64,000 bases of DNA from Bathymodiolus brooksi. Taxonomy: Eukaryota; Mollusca; Bivalvia; Mytilida; Modiolidae. A program made the translations under genes and the position numbers. This document shows positions 43,725 to 58,000 of the stretch, piece after piece; positions within the stretch are counted from its first letter, which is position 1; every line of letters starts with the position of its first letter. The notes under the pieces are model-generated. The model did not search any database, had not been told where the DNA came from, and saw only the letters and a program-made list of their open reading frames with translations. Location: assembly GCA_963680875.1 (NCBI GenBank), contig OY804585.1:31424186-31488185 (forward strand), read 5' to 3'.

Positions 43725-45414
43725 TCAATTCGGACTGTGGTAAAATATGTACCCGTCCCCGTAAGAATAATGTCTCTTTTCAAACACAACACGTTCATAT
43801 CCATCAGTGCCAACGGTTCCTTTCGCTGGATGAATGAGATATTTTTGATCATATATTTGTTTTCCAGAGTCTTGCACGTAGAATAAGTCTGTTGGATTGT
43901 TACCATACATAATTTTTGATTCTGAACTTATTGCATGCTCCTTTTCACGTTTTTCTGGCTGAACTGGTTTGACGAGTCTTTCCTTCTTCGGACAACATAT
44001 AGTCCGGCAAACGAATACAAATACTAGGCATATCAGTATGGTAAAGCATACTCCAAATGCTACACCAAGTCCAATGGCCGGTTTACTAAAATATAAAATA
44101 AATTAAATGTAGCAAAATCTTGAATATACTGGTATACTAAGTTGTACAACAAAACATACTTAATGTTTGTTCTTGTTTTGTCAAAAATGCTTAAAGATAC
44201 CACAGAGGTAATCAGAAGCCGTAATTCGACGGAGGGACAATACAATTATCCAAAGCAAAAGGACAGACAAATGCTGTACAAAACACTACATAGAAAAGTA
44301 AATATTGAGCAGCACGAACCCCACTAAAACCACGGGGTTGAACTGATTGGTAGTTCCTGTAAACCTTTTCTCGCTGAAATATTTTCTTTAGCTTTTTTTA
44401 GCACTATATGTACATTTATAAAATACAACAACCTTTGCATCATGCACTATGTATGTTTGTTGTGTGTGAGTACAATACTGGGGGCTTGGTGTCCTTTACA
44501 GTGGTGGTTTATTCACATGTGCACGAGAACACTTGCATGACCGCAATCATAATACTAAGAGGTGAGGTTCGGGTCTATATAACAAGTTTAACCCCGCCAT
44601 ATTAATTGAACTGTCTGTGCCAAGCCAGGAGATTAAGCGGTCATGTATATGTGTAATACATGTAAAAGTATATAGTTTGTCTTTTTTCTATGGCTTTTCG
44701 ATTGGATTTTAGAACTCTTCTGACTATAATGTAATTATCAATAAATCTAAGGTTCCCTTCCCTCAGGCATTGGTGACCGTAGGTGATTTTGGCTATCCTG
44801 TTTAGGTCCTTTGGTTTTATTGCTCCCAAAACTTTAATTTATTTGTTTTCTAATCTTTCGATTTTGAGTGTACGTGATGAAGGTTATTCCAGAAACGCGT
44901 CGTGAGCGCTAAATTTGATATCTACGTTTTTATTATAGTATTATGTTGTTCTACATTTTATTACAATGTGTATATAAATTCAGTTGTTACCACAGTAGCC
45001 TTGTAAAAAGAGTTTGAAGATACCAAAGGGGTAATCAGAATGCGTAAATCAAAGAAGAAGAGACAACGCAATGGTCAAAAGAAAAAGGACAAACAACGAT
45101 CTACAAAACATACACATAAAACTAAAGATCGAATAACACGAACCACACTACAAACCGGATGTGAACTCATGTGCTCTGGAAGGGTAGGCAGGTCCTGCTC
45201 CACTAGTGGCATCAGTCGTGTTAGTCTAGCTACAAACCCAGTGATAAGTCATGAATGAGGAACAATTCATTTTTGTTTTCTCATCAACATAGTAACTGTT
45301 CTAGAATAATTTGTATCTTTTGTACTTACGGGTCAGCATAGTAATTGTCATAGCAACAGTGTTGGTTTGCAGAAACTCCACAACAATAACCGTTACATGA
45401 ACTGTAGTATTCAC
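43725..45414 (-). CDS. Shisa/CYYR1-like membrane protein with CC-rich ectodomain and Tyr-rich tail
   Basis: Exon 45330-45414 follows an acceptor TTGCATCAG and ends at a consensus donor GTAAGT. It encodes EYYSSCNGYCCG then ANQHCCYDNYYAD, the paired 'YCC...HCC' pattern typical of Shisa and related short Cys-rich ectodomains. An alternative acceptor would extend it to 45434. Exon 43725-44085 follows the acceptor TATATTTTAG in matching phase. It encodes a membrane helix (LGVAFGVCFTILICLVFVFV) then CRTICCPKK, a likely palmitoylation site. A tail of about 90 residues follows with many Tyr (DLFYV, QIYD, DGYERVV, HYSYGDGYIFY) and ends in SPN. The predicted role is a single-pass adaptor or trafficking modulator, by analogy only. 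Length with the candidate leader would be about 166 residues. Unlike the other locus the tail has no PPxY motif. Confidence 0.62.
44183..44345 (+). mobile_element. Dispersed repeat R1 copy in the intron
   Basis: It begins TGCTTAAAGATACCACAGAGG, passes AGAAGCCGTAATTCGACGG and ends near CGAACCCCACTAAAACCACG. It lies within the 1.2-kb intron of the membrane protein gene, antisense to it. Confidence 0.7.
44346..44752. other. Intron sequence, nothing else recognised
   Basis: Short plus-strand open frames here have no recognisable similarity. The gene on the opposite strand explains the position as intronic. Confidence 0.35.
44753..44925 (+). mobile_element. Dispersed repeat R2 copy in the intron
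   Basis: It shares TCCCTCAGGCATTGGTGACC, TTGGCTATCCTGTTTAGGTC and GAAGGTTATTCCAGAAACGC with 15187-15370. It is followed 80 bp later by R1, as is the 15-kb copy. Confidence 0.72.
45008..45262 (+). mobile_element. Dispersed repeat R1, best full-length copy
   Basis: It runs from AGAGTTTGAAGATACCAAAG through AAGGACAAACAACGATCTAC, CGAACCACACTACAAACCGG and AGGTCCTGCTCCACTAGTGG to GTGATAAGTCATGAATGAGG. It ends about 70 bp from the splice donor of the Cys-rich exon. Useful as the reference for R1 in this window. Confidence 0.82.
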
Positions 45415-45734
45415 CTGATGCAATGGAGTAATGTCTACAATATGCAGCCATATATCCAATAAAGTGAAATCTATATCATATAGTATGATAAAATGAAAAA
45501 CAACACATTAAATACCACACTGTCGGAACAATTACAAAATCAAATCATAGAAAGAGGCAATTCAATGCCCCTAAAACACAACTACATGACCGCCCACTTC
45601 TTGGGCTTGATAGAGGCATCTTAATAAAACAAACATGTGTTGGGGTTAAACTAGTTCTATGGGGCCAAATCTCCCCACTTGAAATGATGCGGTCATGCTT
45701 GCAAGTGCTTTCCACATGTCAGTAAAATGCCAAC

Positions 45735-45789
45735 CCTCAAGTATAACGGGTGAAAGAATTATTATAAAGAACGCTATAAGCTTGAACAT
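45735..45789 (-). CDS. Candidate signal-peptide exon of the Tyr-rich membrane protein
   Basis: The ATG at 45789 opens MFKLIAFFIIILSPVILE, a good signal peptide. The codon after it would be split by a GT (GAGG|GTTGGC) in the phase needed by the exon at 45414, creating Gly before EYYSS. The donor is a weak match to consensus and other starts in the same frame exist further upstream, so this exon is tentative. Confidence 0.28.
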
Positions 45790-46060
45790 TATATACATAA
45801 TATATTTAATCTTCGTGACACAGAATTTGATTATATAGTTCATACTAGTCGTGGGGAACGAATCGACCACACAACTCTCATTAGAATGCGATGTAAATGA
45901 ACGCCTAGTGTATTGAGAATGACACGCTCTTTGCACCGTAAGAGCAGAAACACGTAGATATCGAGGTTAGTGCGACAATGGTTCGTTAAAAGTGGTGGAT
46001 AGTAGCATGTTGCAAGGCAAAACTCTTCCTACCATATCCATAAACCCCCGTTTTTCTTGT
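45790..46060. other. Spacer between gene and 76-bp satellite
   Basis: May contain the promoter of the membrane protein gene. No motif was recognised. Its last bases (GTGGCAATGAAAACATCC) already resemble a degraded monomer of the array. Confidence 0.35.
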
Positions 46061-49000
46061 GGCAATGAAAACATCCTTCAATAGGCCCTGTACACTGCCA
46101 CCTTGGAGCAATCAGAACATCTGTCCATATGTCCCTCGCAATAAGAACATCCTTCAATAGGCCCTGTACACTGCCACCTTGGAGCAATCAGAACATCTGT
46201 CCATATGTCCCTCGCAATAAGAACATCCTTCAATAGGCCCTGTACACTGCCACCTTGGAGCAATCAGAACATCTGTCCATATGTCCCTCGCAATCAGAAC
46301 ATCCTTCAATAGGCCCTGTACACTGTCACCTTGGAGCAATCAGAACATCTGTCCATATGTCCCTCGCAATCAGAACATCCTTCAATAGGCCATGTACACT
46401 GCCACCTTGGAGCAATCAGAACATCTGTCCATATGTCCCTCGCAATAAGAACATCCTTCAATAGGCCCTGTACACTGCCACCTTGGAGCAATCAGAACAT
46501 CTGTCCATATGTCCCTCGCAATAAGAACATCCTTCAATAGGCCCTGTACACTGCCACCTTGGAGCAATCAGAACATCTGTCCATATGTCCCTCGCAATAA
46601 GAACATCCTTCAATAGGCCCTGTACACTGCCACCTTGGAGCAATCAGAACATCTGTCCATATGTCCCTCGCAATAAGAACATCCTTCAATAGGCCCTGTA
46701 CACTGCCACCTTGGAGCAATCAGAACATCTGTCCATATGTCCCTCGCAATAAGAACATCCTTCAATAGGCCCTGTACACTGCCACCTGGGAGCAATCAGA
46801 ACATCTGTCCATATGTCCCTCGCAATAAGAACATCCTTCAATAGGCCCTGTACACTGCCACCTTGGAGCAATCAGAACATCTGTCCATATGTCCCTCGCA
46901 TACAGAATATCCTTCAATAGGTCCTGTACAATGCGACCTTGGAGCAATCAGAACATCTGTCCATATGTCCCTCGCAATCAGAACATCCTTCAATAGGCCC
47001 TGTACACTGCCACCTTGGAGCAATCAGAACATCTGTCCATATGTCCCTCGCAATCAGAACATCCTTCAATAGGCCCTGTACACTGTCACCTTGGAGCAAT
47101 CAGAACTTCGGTCCATATGTTCCTCGCAATGAGAACATCCTTCAATAGGCCATGTATACTGCCACCTTGGATCAATCAGAACATCTGTCCATATGTCCCT
47201 CGCAAGAAGAACATCCTTCAATAGGTCCTGTACACTGCAACCTTGGAGCAATCAGAACATCTGTCCATATGTCCCTCGCAATAAGAACATCCTTCAATAG
47301 GCGATGTACACTGCCACCTTGGAGCAATCAGAACATCTGTCCATATGTCCCTCGCAATAAGAACATCCTTCAATAGGCCATGTACACTGCCACCTTGGAG
47401 CAATCAGAACATCTGTCCATATGTCCCTCGCAATCAGAACATCCTTCAATAGGCCCTGTACACTGCCACCTTGGAGCAATCAGAACATCTGTCCATATGT
47501 CCCTCGCAATCAGAACATCCTTCAATAGGCCCTGTACACTGCCACCTTGGAGCAATCAGAACATCTGTCCATATGTCCCTCGCAATCAGAACATCCTTCA
47601 ATAGGCCCTGTACACTGCCACCTTGGAGCAATCAGAACATCTGTCAATATGTCCCTCGCAATCAGAACATCCTTCAATAGCCCTTGTACACTGTCACCTT
47701 GGAGCAATCAGAACATCTGTCCATATGTCCCTCGCAATCAGAACATCCTTCAATAGGCCATGTACACTGCCACCTTGGAGCAATCAGAACATCTGTCCAT
47801 ATGTCCCTCGCAAACAGAACATCCTTCAATAGGCCATGTACACTGCCACCTTGGAGCAATCAGAACATCTGTCCATATGTCCCTCGCAATAAGAACATCC
47901 TTCAATAGGCCATGTACACTGCCACCTTGGAGCAATCAGAACATCTGTCCATATGTCCCTCGCAATAAGAACATCCTTCAATAGGCCCTGTACACTGCCA
48001 CCTTGGAGCAATCAGAGCATCTGTCCATATGTCCCTCGCAATAAGAACATCCTTCAATAGGCCCTGTACACTGCCACCTTGGAGCAATCAGAACATCTGT
48101 CCATATGTCCCTCGCAATAAGAACATCCTTAAATAGGCCCTGTACACTGCCACCTTCGAGCAATCAGAACATCTGTCCATATGTCCCTCGCAATAAGAAC
48201 ATCCTTCAATAAGCCCTGTACACTGCCACCTTGGAGCAATCAGAACATCTGTCCATATGTCCCTCGCAAGAAGAACATCCTTCAATAGGCCCTGTACACT
48301 GCCACCTTGGAGCAATCAGAACATCTGTCCATATGTCCCTCGCAAACAGAACATCCTTCAATAGGTCCTGTACACTGCCACCTTGGAGCAATCAGAACAT
48401 CTGTCCATATGTCCCTCGCAATAAGAACATCCTTCAATAAGCCCTGTACACTGCCACCTTGGAGCAATCAGAACATCTGTCCATATGTCCCTCGCAAGAA
48501 GAACATCCTTCAATAGGCCCTGTACACTGCCACCTTGGAGCAATCAGAACATCTGTCCATATGTCCCTCGCATACAGAACATCCTTCAATAGGTCCTGTA
48601 CACTGCCACCTTGGAGCAATCAGAACATCTGTCCATATGTCCCTCGCAATAAGAACATCCTTCAATAGGCCCTGTACACTGCCACCTTGGAGCAATCAGA
48701 ACATCTGTCCATATGTCCCTCGCAAACAGAATATCCTTCAATAGGTCCTGTACACTGCCACCTTGGAGCAATCAGAACATCTGTCCATATGTCCCTCGCA
48801 ATAAGAACATCCTTCAATAGGCCCTGTACACTGCCACCTTGGAGCAATCAGAACATCTGTCCATATGTCCCTCGCAATCAGAACATCCTTCAATATGCAC
48901 TGTACACTGCCACCTTGGAGCAATCAGAACATCTGTCCATATGTCCCTCGCAATCAGAACATCCTTCAATAGGCCCTGTACACTGCCACCTTGGAGCAAT

Positions 49001-52000
49001 CAGAACATCTGTCCATATGTCCCTCGCAATAAGAACATCCTTCAATAGGCCATGTACACTGCCACCTTGGAGCAATCAGAATATCTGTCCATATGTCCCT
49101 CGCAATCAGAACATCCTTCAATAGGCCCTGTACATTGCCACCTTGGAGCAATCAGAACATCTGTCCATATGTCCCTCGCAATAAGAACATCCTTCAATAG
49201 GCCCTGTACACTGCCACCTTGGAGCAATCAGAACATCTGTCCATATGTCCCTCGCAATAAGAACATCCTTCAATAGGCCCGGTACACTGCCACCTTGGAG
49301 CAATCAGAACATCTGTCCATATGTCCCTCGCAATAAGAACATCCTTCAATAGGCCCTGTACACTGCCACCTTGGAGCAATCAGAACATCTGTCCATATGT
49401 CCCTCGCAATCAGAACATCCTTCAATAGGCCCTGTACACTGTCACCTTGGAGCAATCAGAACTTCGGTCCATATGTTCCTCGCAATGAGAACATCCTTCA
49501 ATAGGCCCTGTACACTGCCACCTTGGAGCAATCAGAACATCTGTCCATATGTCCCTCGCAAGAAGAACATCCTTCAATAGGCCCTGTACACTGCAACCTT
49601 GGAGCAATCAGAACATCTGTCCATATGTCCCTCGCAATAAGAACATCCTTCAATAGGCCCTGTACACTGCCACCTTGGAGCAATCAGAACATCTGTCCAT
49701 ATGTCCCTCGCAATAAGAACATCCTTCAATAGGCCCTGTACACTGCAACCTTGGAGCAATCAGAACATCTGTCCATATGTCCCTCGCAATCAGAACATCC
49801 TTCAATAGGCCCTGTACACTGCCACCTTGGAGCAATCAGAACATCTGTCCATATGTCCCTCGCAATCAGAACATCCTTCAATAGGCCCTGTACACTGCCA
49901 CCTTGGAGCAATCAGAACATCTGTCAATATATCCCTCGCAATCAGAACATCCTTCAATAGCCCTTGTACACTGCAACCTTGGAGCAATCAGAACATCTGT
50001 CCATATGTCCCTCGCAATGAGAACATCCTTCAATAGGCCCTGTACACTGCCACCTTGGAGCAATCAGAACATCTGTCCATATGTCCCTCGCAATAAGAGC
50101 ATCCTTCAATAGGCCCTGTACACTGCCACCTTGGAGCAATCAGAACATCTGTCCATATGTCCCTCGCAATAAGAACATCCTTCAATAGGCCCTGTACACT
50201 GCCACCTTGGAGCAATCAGAACATCTGTCCATATGTCCCTCGCAATAAGAACATCCTTCAATAGGCCCAGTACACTGCCACCTTGGAGCAATCAGAACAT
50301 CTGTCCATATGTCCCTCGCAATAAGAACATCCTTCAATAGGCCCTGTACACTGCCACCTTGGAGCAATCAAAACATCTGTCCAAATGTCCCTCGCATACA
50401 GAACATCCTTCAATAGGTCCTGTACACTGCCACCTTGGAGCAATCAGAACATCTGTCCATATGTCCCTCGCAAACAGAACATCCTTCAATAGGCCCTGTA
50501 CACTGCCACCTTGGAGCAATCAGAACATCTGTCCATATGTCCCTCGCAATCAGAACATCCTTCAATAGGCCCTGTACACTGCCACCTTGGAGCAATCAGA
50601 ACATCTGTCCATATGTCCCTCGCAATCAGAACATCCTTCAATAGGCCCTGTACACTGTCACCTTGGAGCAATCAGAACTTCGGTCCATATGTTCCTCGCA
50701 ATGAGAACATCCTTCAATAGGCCCTGTACACTGCCACCTTGGAGCAATCAGAACATCTGTCCATATGTCCCTCGCAAGAAGAACATCCTTCAATAGGCCC
50801 TGTACACTGCCACCTTGGAGCAATCAGAACATCTGTCCATATGTCCCTCGCAATAAGAACATCCTTCAATAGGCCATGTACACTGCCACCTTGGAGCAAT
50901 CAGAACATCTGTCCATATGTCCCTCGCAATAAGAACATCCTTCAATAGGCCCTGTACACTGCCACCTGGGAGCAATCAGAACATCTGTCCATATGTCCCT
51001 CGCAATCAGAACATCCTTCAATAGGCCCTGTACACTGCCACCTTGGAGCAATCAGAACATCTGTCCATATGTCCCTCGCAAGAAGAACATCCTTCAATAG
51101 GCCCTGTACACTGCCACCTTGGAGCAATCAGAACATCTGTCCATATGTCCCTCGCAATCAGAACATCCTTCAATAGGCCCTGTACATTGCACCTTGGAGC
51201 AATCAGAACATCTGTCCATATGTCCCTCGCAATAAGAACATCCTTCAATAGGCCCTGTACACTGCCACCTTGGAGCAATCAGAACATCTGTCCATATGTC
51301 CCTCGCAATAAGAACATCCTTCAATAGGCCCAGTACACTGCCACCTTGGAGCAATCAGAACATCTGTCCATATGTCCCTCGCAATAAGAACATCCTTCAA
51401 TAGGCCCTGTACACTGCCACCTTGGAGCAATCAGAACATCTGTCCATATGTCCCTCGCAATAAGAACATCCTTCAATAGGCCCTGTACACTGTCACCTTG
51501 GAGCAATCAGAACTTCGGTCCATATGTTCCTCGCAATGAGAACATCCTTCAATAGGCCCTGTACACTGCCACCTTGGAGCAATCAGAACATCTATCCATA
51601 TGTCCCTCGCAAGAAGAACATCCTTCAATAGGCCCTGTACACTGCAACCTTGGAGCAATCAGAACATCTGTCCATATGTCCCTCGCAATAAGAACATCCT
51701 TCAATAGGCCATGTACACTGCCACCTTGGAGCAATCAGAACATCTGTCCATATGTCCCTCGCAATAAGAACATCCTTCAATAGGCCCTGTACACTGCAAC
51801 CTTGGAGCAATCAGAACATCTGTCCATATGTCCCTCGCAATCAGAACATTCTTCAATAGGCCCTGTACACTCCCACCTTGGAGCAATCAGAACATCTGTC
51901 CATATGTCCCTCGCAATGAGAACATCCTTCAATAGGCCCTGTACACTGCCACCTTGGAGCAATCAGAACATCTGTCCATATGTCCCTCGCAATCAGAACA

Positions 52001-55000
52001 TCCTTCAATAGGCCCTGTACACTGCCACCTTGGAGCAATCAGAACATCTGTCAATATATCCCTCGCAATCAGGACATCCTTCAATAGCCCTTGTACACTG
52101 CCACCTTGGAGCAATCAGAACATCTGTCCATATGTCCCTCGCAATGAGAACATCCTTCAATAGGCCCTGTACACTGCCACCTTGGAGCAATCAGAACATC
52201 TGTCCATATGTCCCTCGCAATAAGAGCATCCTTCAATAGGCCCTGTACACTGCCACCTTGGAGCAATCAGAACATCTGTCCATATGTCCCTCGCAATAAG
52301 AACATCCTTCAATAGGCCATGTACACTGCCACCTTGGAGCAATCAGAATATCTGTCCATATGTCCCTCGCAATCAGAACATCCTTCAATAGGCCCTGTAC
52401 ATTGCCACCTTGGAGCAATCAGAACATCTGTCCATATGTCCCTCGCAATAAGAACATCCTTCAATAGGCCCTGTACACTGCCACCTTGGAGCAATCAGAA
52501 CATCTGTCCATATGTCCCTCGCAATAAGAACATCCTTCAATAGGCCCAGTACACTGCCACCTTGGAGCAATCAGAACATCTGTCCATATGTCCCTCGGAA
52601 TAAGAACATCCTTCAATAGGCCCTGTACACTGCCACCTTGGAGCAATCAGAACATCTGTCCATATGTCCCTCGCAATCAGAACATCCTTCAATAGGCCCT
52701 GTACACTGTCACCTTGGAGCAATCAGAACTTCGGTCCATATATTCCTCGCAATGAGAACATCCTTCAATAGGCCCTGTACACTGCCACCTTGGAGCAATC
52801 AGAACATCTGTCCATATGTCCCTCGCAAGAAGAACATCCTTCAATAGGCCCTGTACACTGCAACCTTGGAGCAATCAGAACATCTGTCCATATGTCCCTC
52901 GCAATAAGAACATCCTTCAATAGGCCATGTACACTGCCACCTTGGAGCAATCAGAACATCTGTCCATATGTCCCTCGCAATAAGAACATCCTTCAATAGG
53001 CCCTGTACACTGCAACCTTGGAGCAATCAGAACATCTGTCCATATGTCCCTCGCAATCAGAACATTCTTCAATAGGCCCTGTACACTGCCACCTTGGAGC
53101 AATCAGAACATCTGTCCATATGTCCCTCGCAATGAGAACATCCTTCAATAGACCCTGTACACTGCCACCTTGGAGCAATCAGAACATCTGTCAATATGTC
53201 CCTCGCATTCAGAACATCCTTCAATAGGCCCTGTACACTGCCACCTTGGAGCAATCAGAACATCTGTCAATATATCCCTCGCAATCAGAACATCCTTCAA
53301 TAGCCCTTGTACACTGCCACCTTGGAGCAATCAGAACATCTGTCCATATGTCCCTCGCAATGAGAACATCCTTCAATAGGCCCTGTAGACTGCCACCTTG
53401 GAGCAATCAGAACATCTGTCCATATGTCCCTCGCAATAAGAGCATCCTTCAATAGGCCCTGTACACTGCCACCTTGGAGCAATCAGAACATCTGTCCATA
53501 TGTCCCTCGCAATAAGAACATCCTTCAATAGGCCCTGTACACTGCCACCTTGGAGCAATCAGAACATCTGTCCATATATCCCTCGCAATAAGAACATCCT
53601 TCAATAGGCCCAGTACACTGCCACCTTGGAGCAATCAGAACATCTGTCCATATGTCCCTCGCAATAAGAACATCCTTCAATAGGCCCTGTACACTGCCAC
53701 CTTGGAGCAATCAAAACATCTGTCCAAATGTCCCTCGCATACAGAACATCCTTCAATAGGTCCTGTACACTGCCACCTTGGAGCAATCAGAACATCTGTC
53801 CATATGTCCCTCGCAATAAGAACATCCTTCAATAGGCCCTGTACACTGCCACCTTGGAGCAATCAGAACATCTGTCCATATGTCCCTCGCAATCAGAACA
53901 TCCTTCAATAGGCCCTGTACACTGCCACCTTGGAGCAATCAGAACATCTGTCCATATGTCCCTCGCAATCAGAACATCCTTCAATAGGCCCTGTACACTG
54001 CCACCTTGGAGCAATCAGAACATCTGTCCATATGTCCCTCGCAATCAGAACATCCTTCAATAGGCCCTGTACACTGCCACCTTGGAGCAATCAGAACATC
54101 TGTCCATATGTCCCTCGCAAACAGAACATCCTTCAATAGGCCCTGTACACTGCCACCTTGGAGCAATCAGAACATCTGTCCATATGTCCCTCGCAATCAG
54201 AACATCCTTCAATAGGCCCTGTACACTGCCACCTTGGAGCAATCAGAACATCTGTCCATATGTCCCTCGCAATCAGAACATCCTTCAATAGGCCCTGTAC
54301 ACTGCCACCTTGGAGCAATCAGAACATCTGTCCATATGTCCCTCGCAATAAGAACATCCTTCAATAGGCCATGTACACTGCCACCTTGGAGCAATCAGAA
54401 CATCTGTCCATATGTCCCTCGCAATAAGAACATCCTTCAATAGGCCCTGTACACTGCCACCTTGGAGCAATCAGAACATCTGTCCATATGTCCCTCGCAA
54501 TAAGAACATCCTTCAATAGGCCATGTACACTGCCACCTTGGAGCAATCAGAACATCTGTCCATATGTCCCTCGCAATAAGAACATCCTTCAATAGGCCCT
54601 GTACACTGCCACCTTGGAGCAATCAGAACATCTGTCCATATGTCCCTCGCAATAAGAACATCCTTCAATAGGCCCTGTACACTGCCACCTTGGAGCAATC
54701 AGAACATCTGTCCATATGTCCCTCGCAATCAGAACATCCTTCAATAGGCCCTGTATACTGCCACCTTGGAGCAATCAGAACATCTGTCCATATGTCCCTC
54801 GCAATAAGAACATCCTTCAATAGGCCCTGTACACTGCCACCTTGGAGCAATCAGAACATCTGTCCATATGTCCCTCGCAATAAGAACATCCTTCAATAGG
54901 CCCAGTACACTGCCACCTTGGAGCAATCAGAACATCTGTCCATATGTCCCTCGGAATAAGAACATCCTTCAATAGGCCCTGTACACTGCCACCTTGGAGC

Positions 55001-58000
55001 AATCAGAACATCTGTCCATATGTCCCTCGCAATCAGAACATCCTTCAATAGGCCCTGTACACTGTCACCTTGGAGCAATCAGAACTTCGGTCCATATATT
55101 CCTCGCAATGAGAACATCCTTCAATAGGCCCTGTACACTGCCACCTTGGAGCAATCAGAACATCTGTCCATATGTCCCTCGCAAGAAGAACATCCTTCAA
55201 TAGGCCCTGTACACTGCAACCTTGGAGCAATCAGAACATCTGTCCATATGTCCCTCGCAATAAGAACATCCTTCAATAGGCCATGTACACTGCCACCTTG
55301 GAGCAATCAGAACATCTGTCCATATGTCCCTCGCAATAAGAACATCCTTCAATAGGCCCTGTACACTGCAACCTTGGAGCAATCAGAACATCTGTCCATA
55401 TGTCCCTCGCAATCAGAACATTCTTCAATAGGCCCTGTACACTGCCACCTTGGAGCAATCAGAACATCTGTCCATATGTCCCTCGCAATGAGAACATCCT
55501 TCAATAGACCCTGTACACTGCCACCTTGGAGCAATCAGAACATCTGTCAATATGTCCCTCCCAATCAGAACATCCTTCAATAGGCCCTGTACACTGCCAC
55601 CTTGGAGCAATCAGAACATCTGTCAATATATCCCTCGCAATCAGAACATCCTTCAATAGCCCTTGTACACTGCCACCTTGGAGCAATCAGAACATCTGTC
55701 CATATGTCCCTCGCAATGAGAACATCCTTCAATAGGCCCTGTACACTGCCACCTTGGAGCAATCAGAACATCTGTCCATATGTCCCTCGCAATAAGAGCA
55801 TCCTTCAATAGGCCCTGTACACTGCCACCTTGGAGCAATCAGAACATCTGTCCATATGTCCCTCGCAATAAGAACATCCTTCAATAGGCCCTGTACACTG
55901 CCACCTTGGAGCAATCAGAACATCTGTCCATATATCCCTCGCAATAAGAACATCCTTCAATAGGCCCAGTACACTGCCACCTTGGAGCAATCAGAACATC
56001 TGTCCATATGTCCCTCGCAATAAGAACATCCTTCAATAGGCCCTGTACACTGCCACCTTGGAGCAATCAAAACATCTGTCCAAATGTCCCTCGCATACAG
56101 AACATCCTTCAATAGGTCCTGTACACTGCCACCTTGGAGCAATCAGAACATCTGTCCATATGTCCCTCGCAATAAGAACATCCTTCAATAGGCCCTGTAC
56201 ACTGCCACCTTGGAGCAATCAGAACATCTGTCCATATGTCCCTCGCAATCAGAACATCCTTCAATAGGCCCTGTACACTGCCACCTTGGAGCAATCAGAA
56301 CATCTGTCCATATGTCCCTCGCAATCAGAACATCCTTCAATAGGCCCTGTACACTGCCACCTTGGAGCAATCAGAACATCTGTCCATATGTCCCTCGCAA
56401 TCAGAACATCCTTCAATAGGCCCTGTACACTGCCACCTTGGAGCAATCAGAACATCTGTCCATATGTCCCTCGCAAACAGAACATCCTTCAATAGGTCCT
56501 GTACACTGCCACCTTGGAGCAATCAGAACATCTGTCCATATGTCCCTCGCAATAAGAACATCCTTCAATAGGCCCTGTACACTGCCACCTTGGAGCAATC
56601 AGAACATCTGTCCATATGTCCCTCGCAATCAGAACATCCTTCAATAGGCCCTGTACACTGCCACCTTGGAGCAATCAGAACATCTGTCCATATGTCCCTC
56701 GCAATCAGAACATCCTTCAATAGGCCCTGTACACTGCCACCTTGGAGCAATCAGAACATCTGTCCATATGTCCCTCGCAATAAGAACATCCTTCAATAGG
56801 CCATGTACACTGCCACCTTGGAGCAATCAGAACATCTGTCCATATGTCCCTCGCAATAAGAACATCCTTCAATAGGCCCTGTACACTGCCACCTTGGAGC
56901 AATCAGAACATCTGTCCATATGTCCCTCGCAATAAGAACATCCTTCAATAGGCCATGTACACTGCCACCTTGGAGCAATCAGAACATCTGTCCATATGTC
57001 CCTCGCAATAAGAACATCCTTCAATAGGCCCTGTACACTGCCACCTTGGAGCAATCAGAACATCTGTCCATATGTCCCTCGCAATAAGAACATCCTTCAA
57101 TAGGCCCTGTACACTGCCACCTTGGAGCAATCAGAACATCTGTCCATATGTCCCTCGCAATCAGAACATCCTTCAATAGGCCCTGTATACTGCCACCTTG
57201 GAGCAGTCAGAACATCTGTCCATATGTCCCTCGCAATGAGAACATCCTTCAATAGGCCCTGTACACTGCCACCTTGGAGCAATCAGAACATCTGTCCATA
57301 TGTCCCTCGCAAACAGAACATCCTTCAATAGGTCCTGTACACTGCCTCCTTGGAGCAATCAGAACATCTGTCCATATGTCCCTCGCAATAAGAACATCCT
57401 TCAATAGGCCCTGTACACTGCCACCTTGGAGCAATCAGAACATCTGTCCATATGTCCCTCGCAATGAGAATATCCTTCAATAGGCCCTGTACATTGCCAC
57501 CTTGGAGCAATCAGAACATCTGTCCATATGTCCCTCGCAAGAAGAACATCCTTCAATAGGCCCTGTACACTGCCACCTTGGATCAATCAGAACATCTGTC
57601 CATATGTCCCTCGCAATCAGAACATCCTTCAATAGGCCCTGTACACTGCCACCTTGGAGCAATCAGAACATCTGTCCATATGTCCCTCGCAATCAGAACA
57701 TCCTTCAATAGGCCCTGTACACTGCCACCTTGGAGCAATCAGAACATCTGTCCATATGTCCCTCGCAATCAGAACATCCTTCAATAGGCCCTGTACACTG
57801 CCACCTTGGAGCAATCAGAACATCTGTCCATATGTCCCTCGCAATCAGAACATCCTTCAATAGGCCCTGTACACTGCCACCTTGGAGCAATCAGAACATC
57901 TGTCCATATGTCCCTCGCAAACAGAACATCCTTCAATAGGTCCTGTACACTGCCACCTTGGAGCAATCAGAACATCTGTCCATATGTCCCTCGCAATAAG

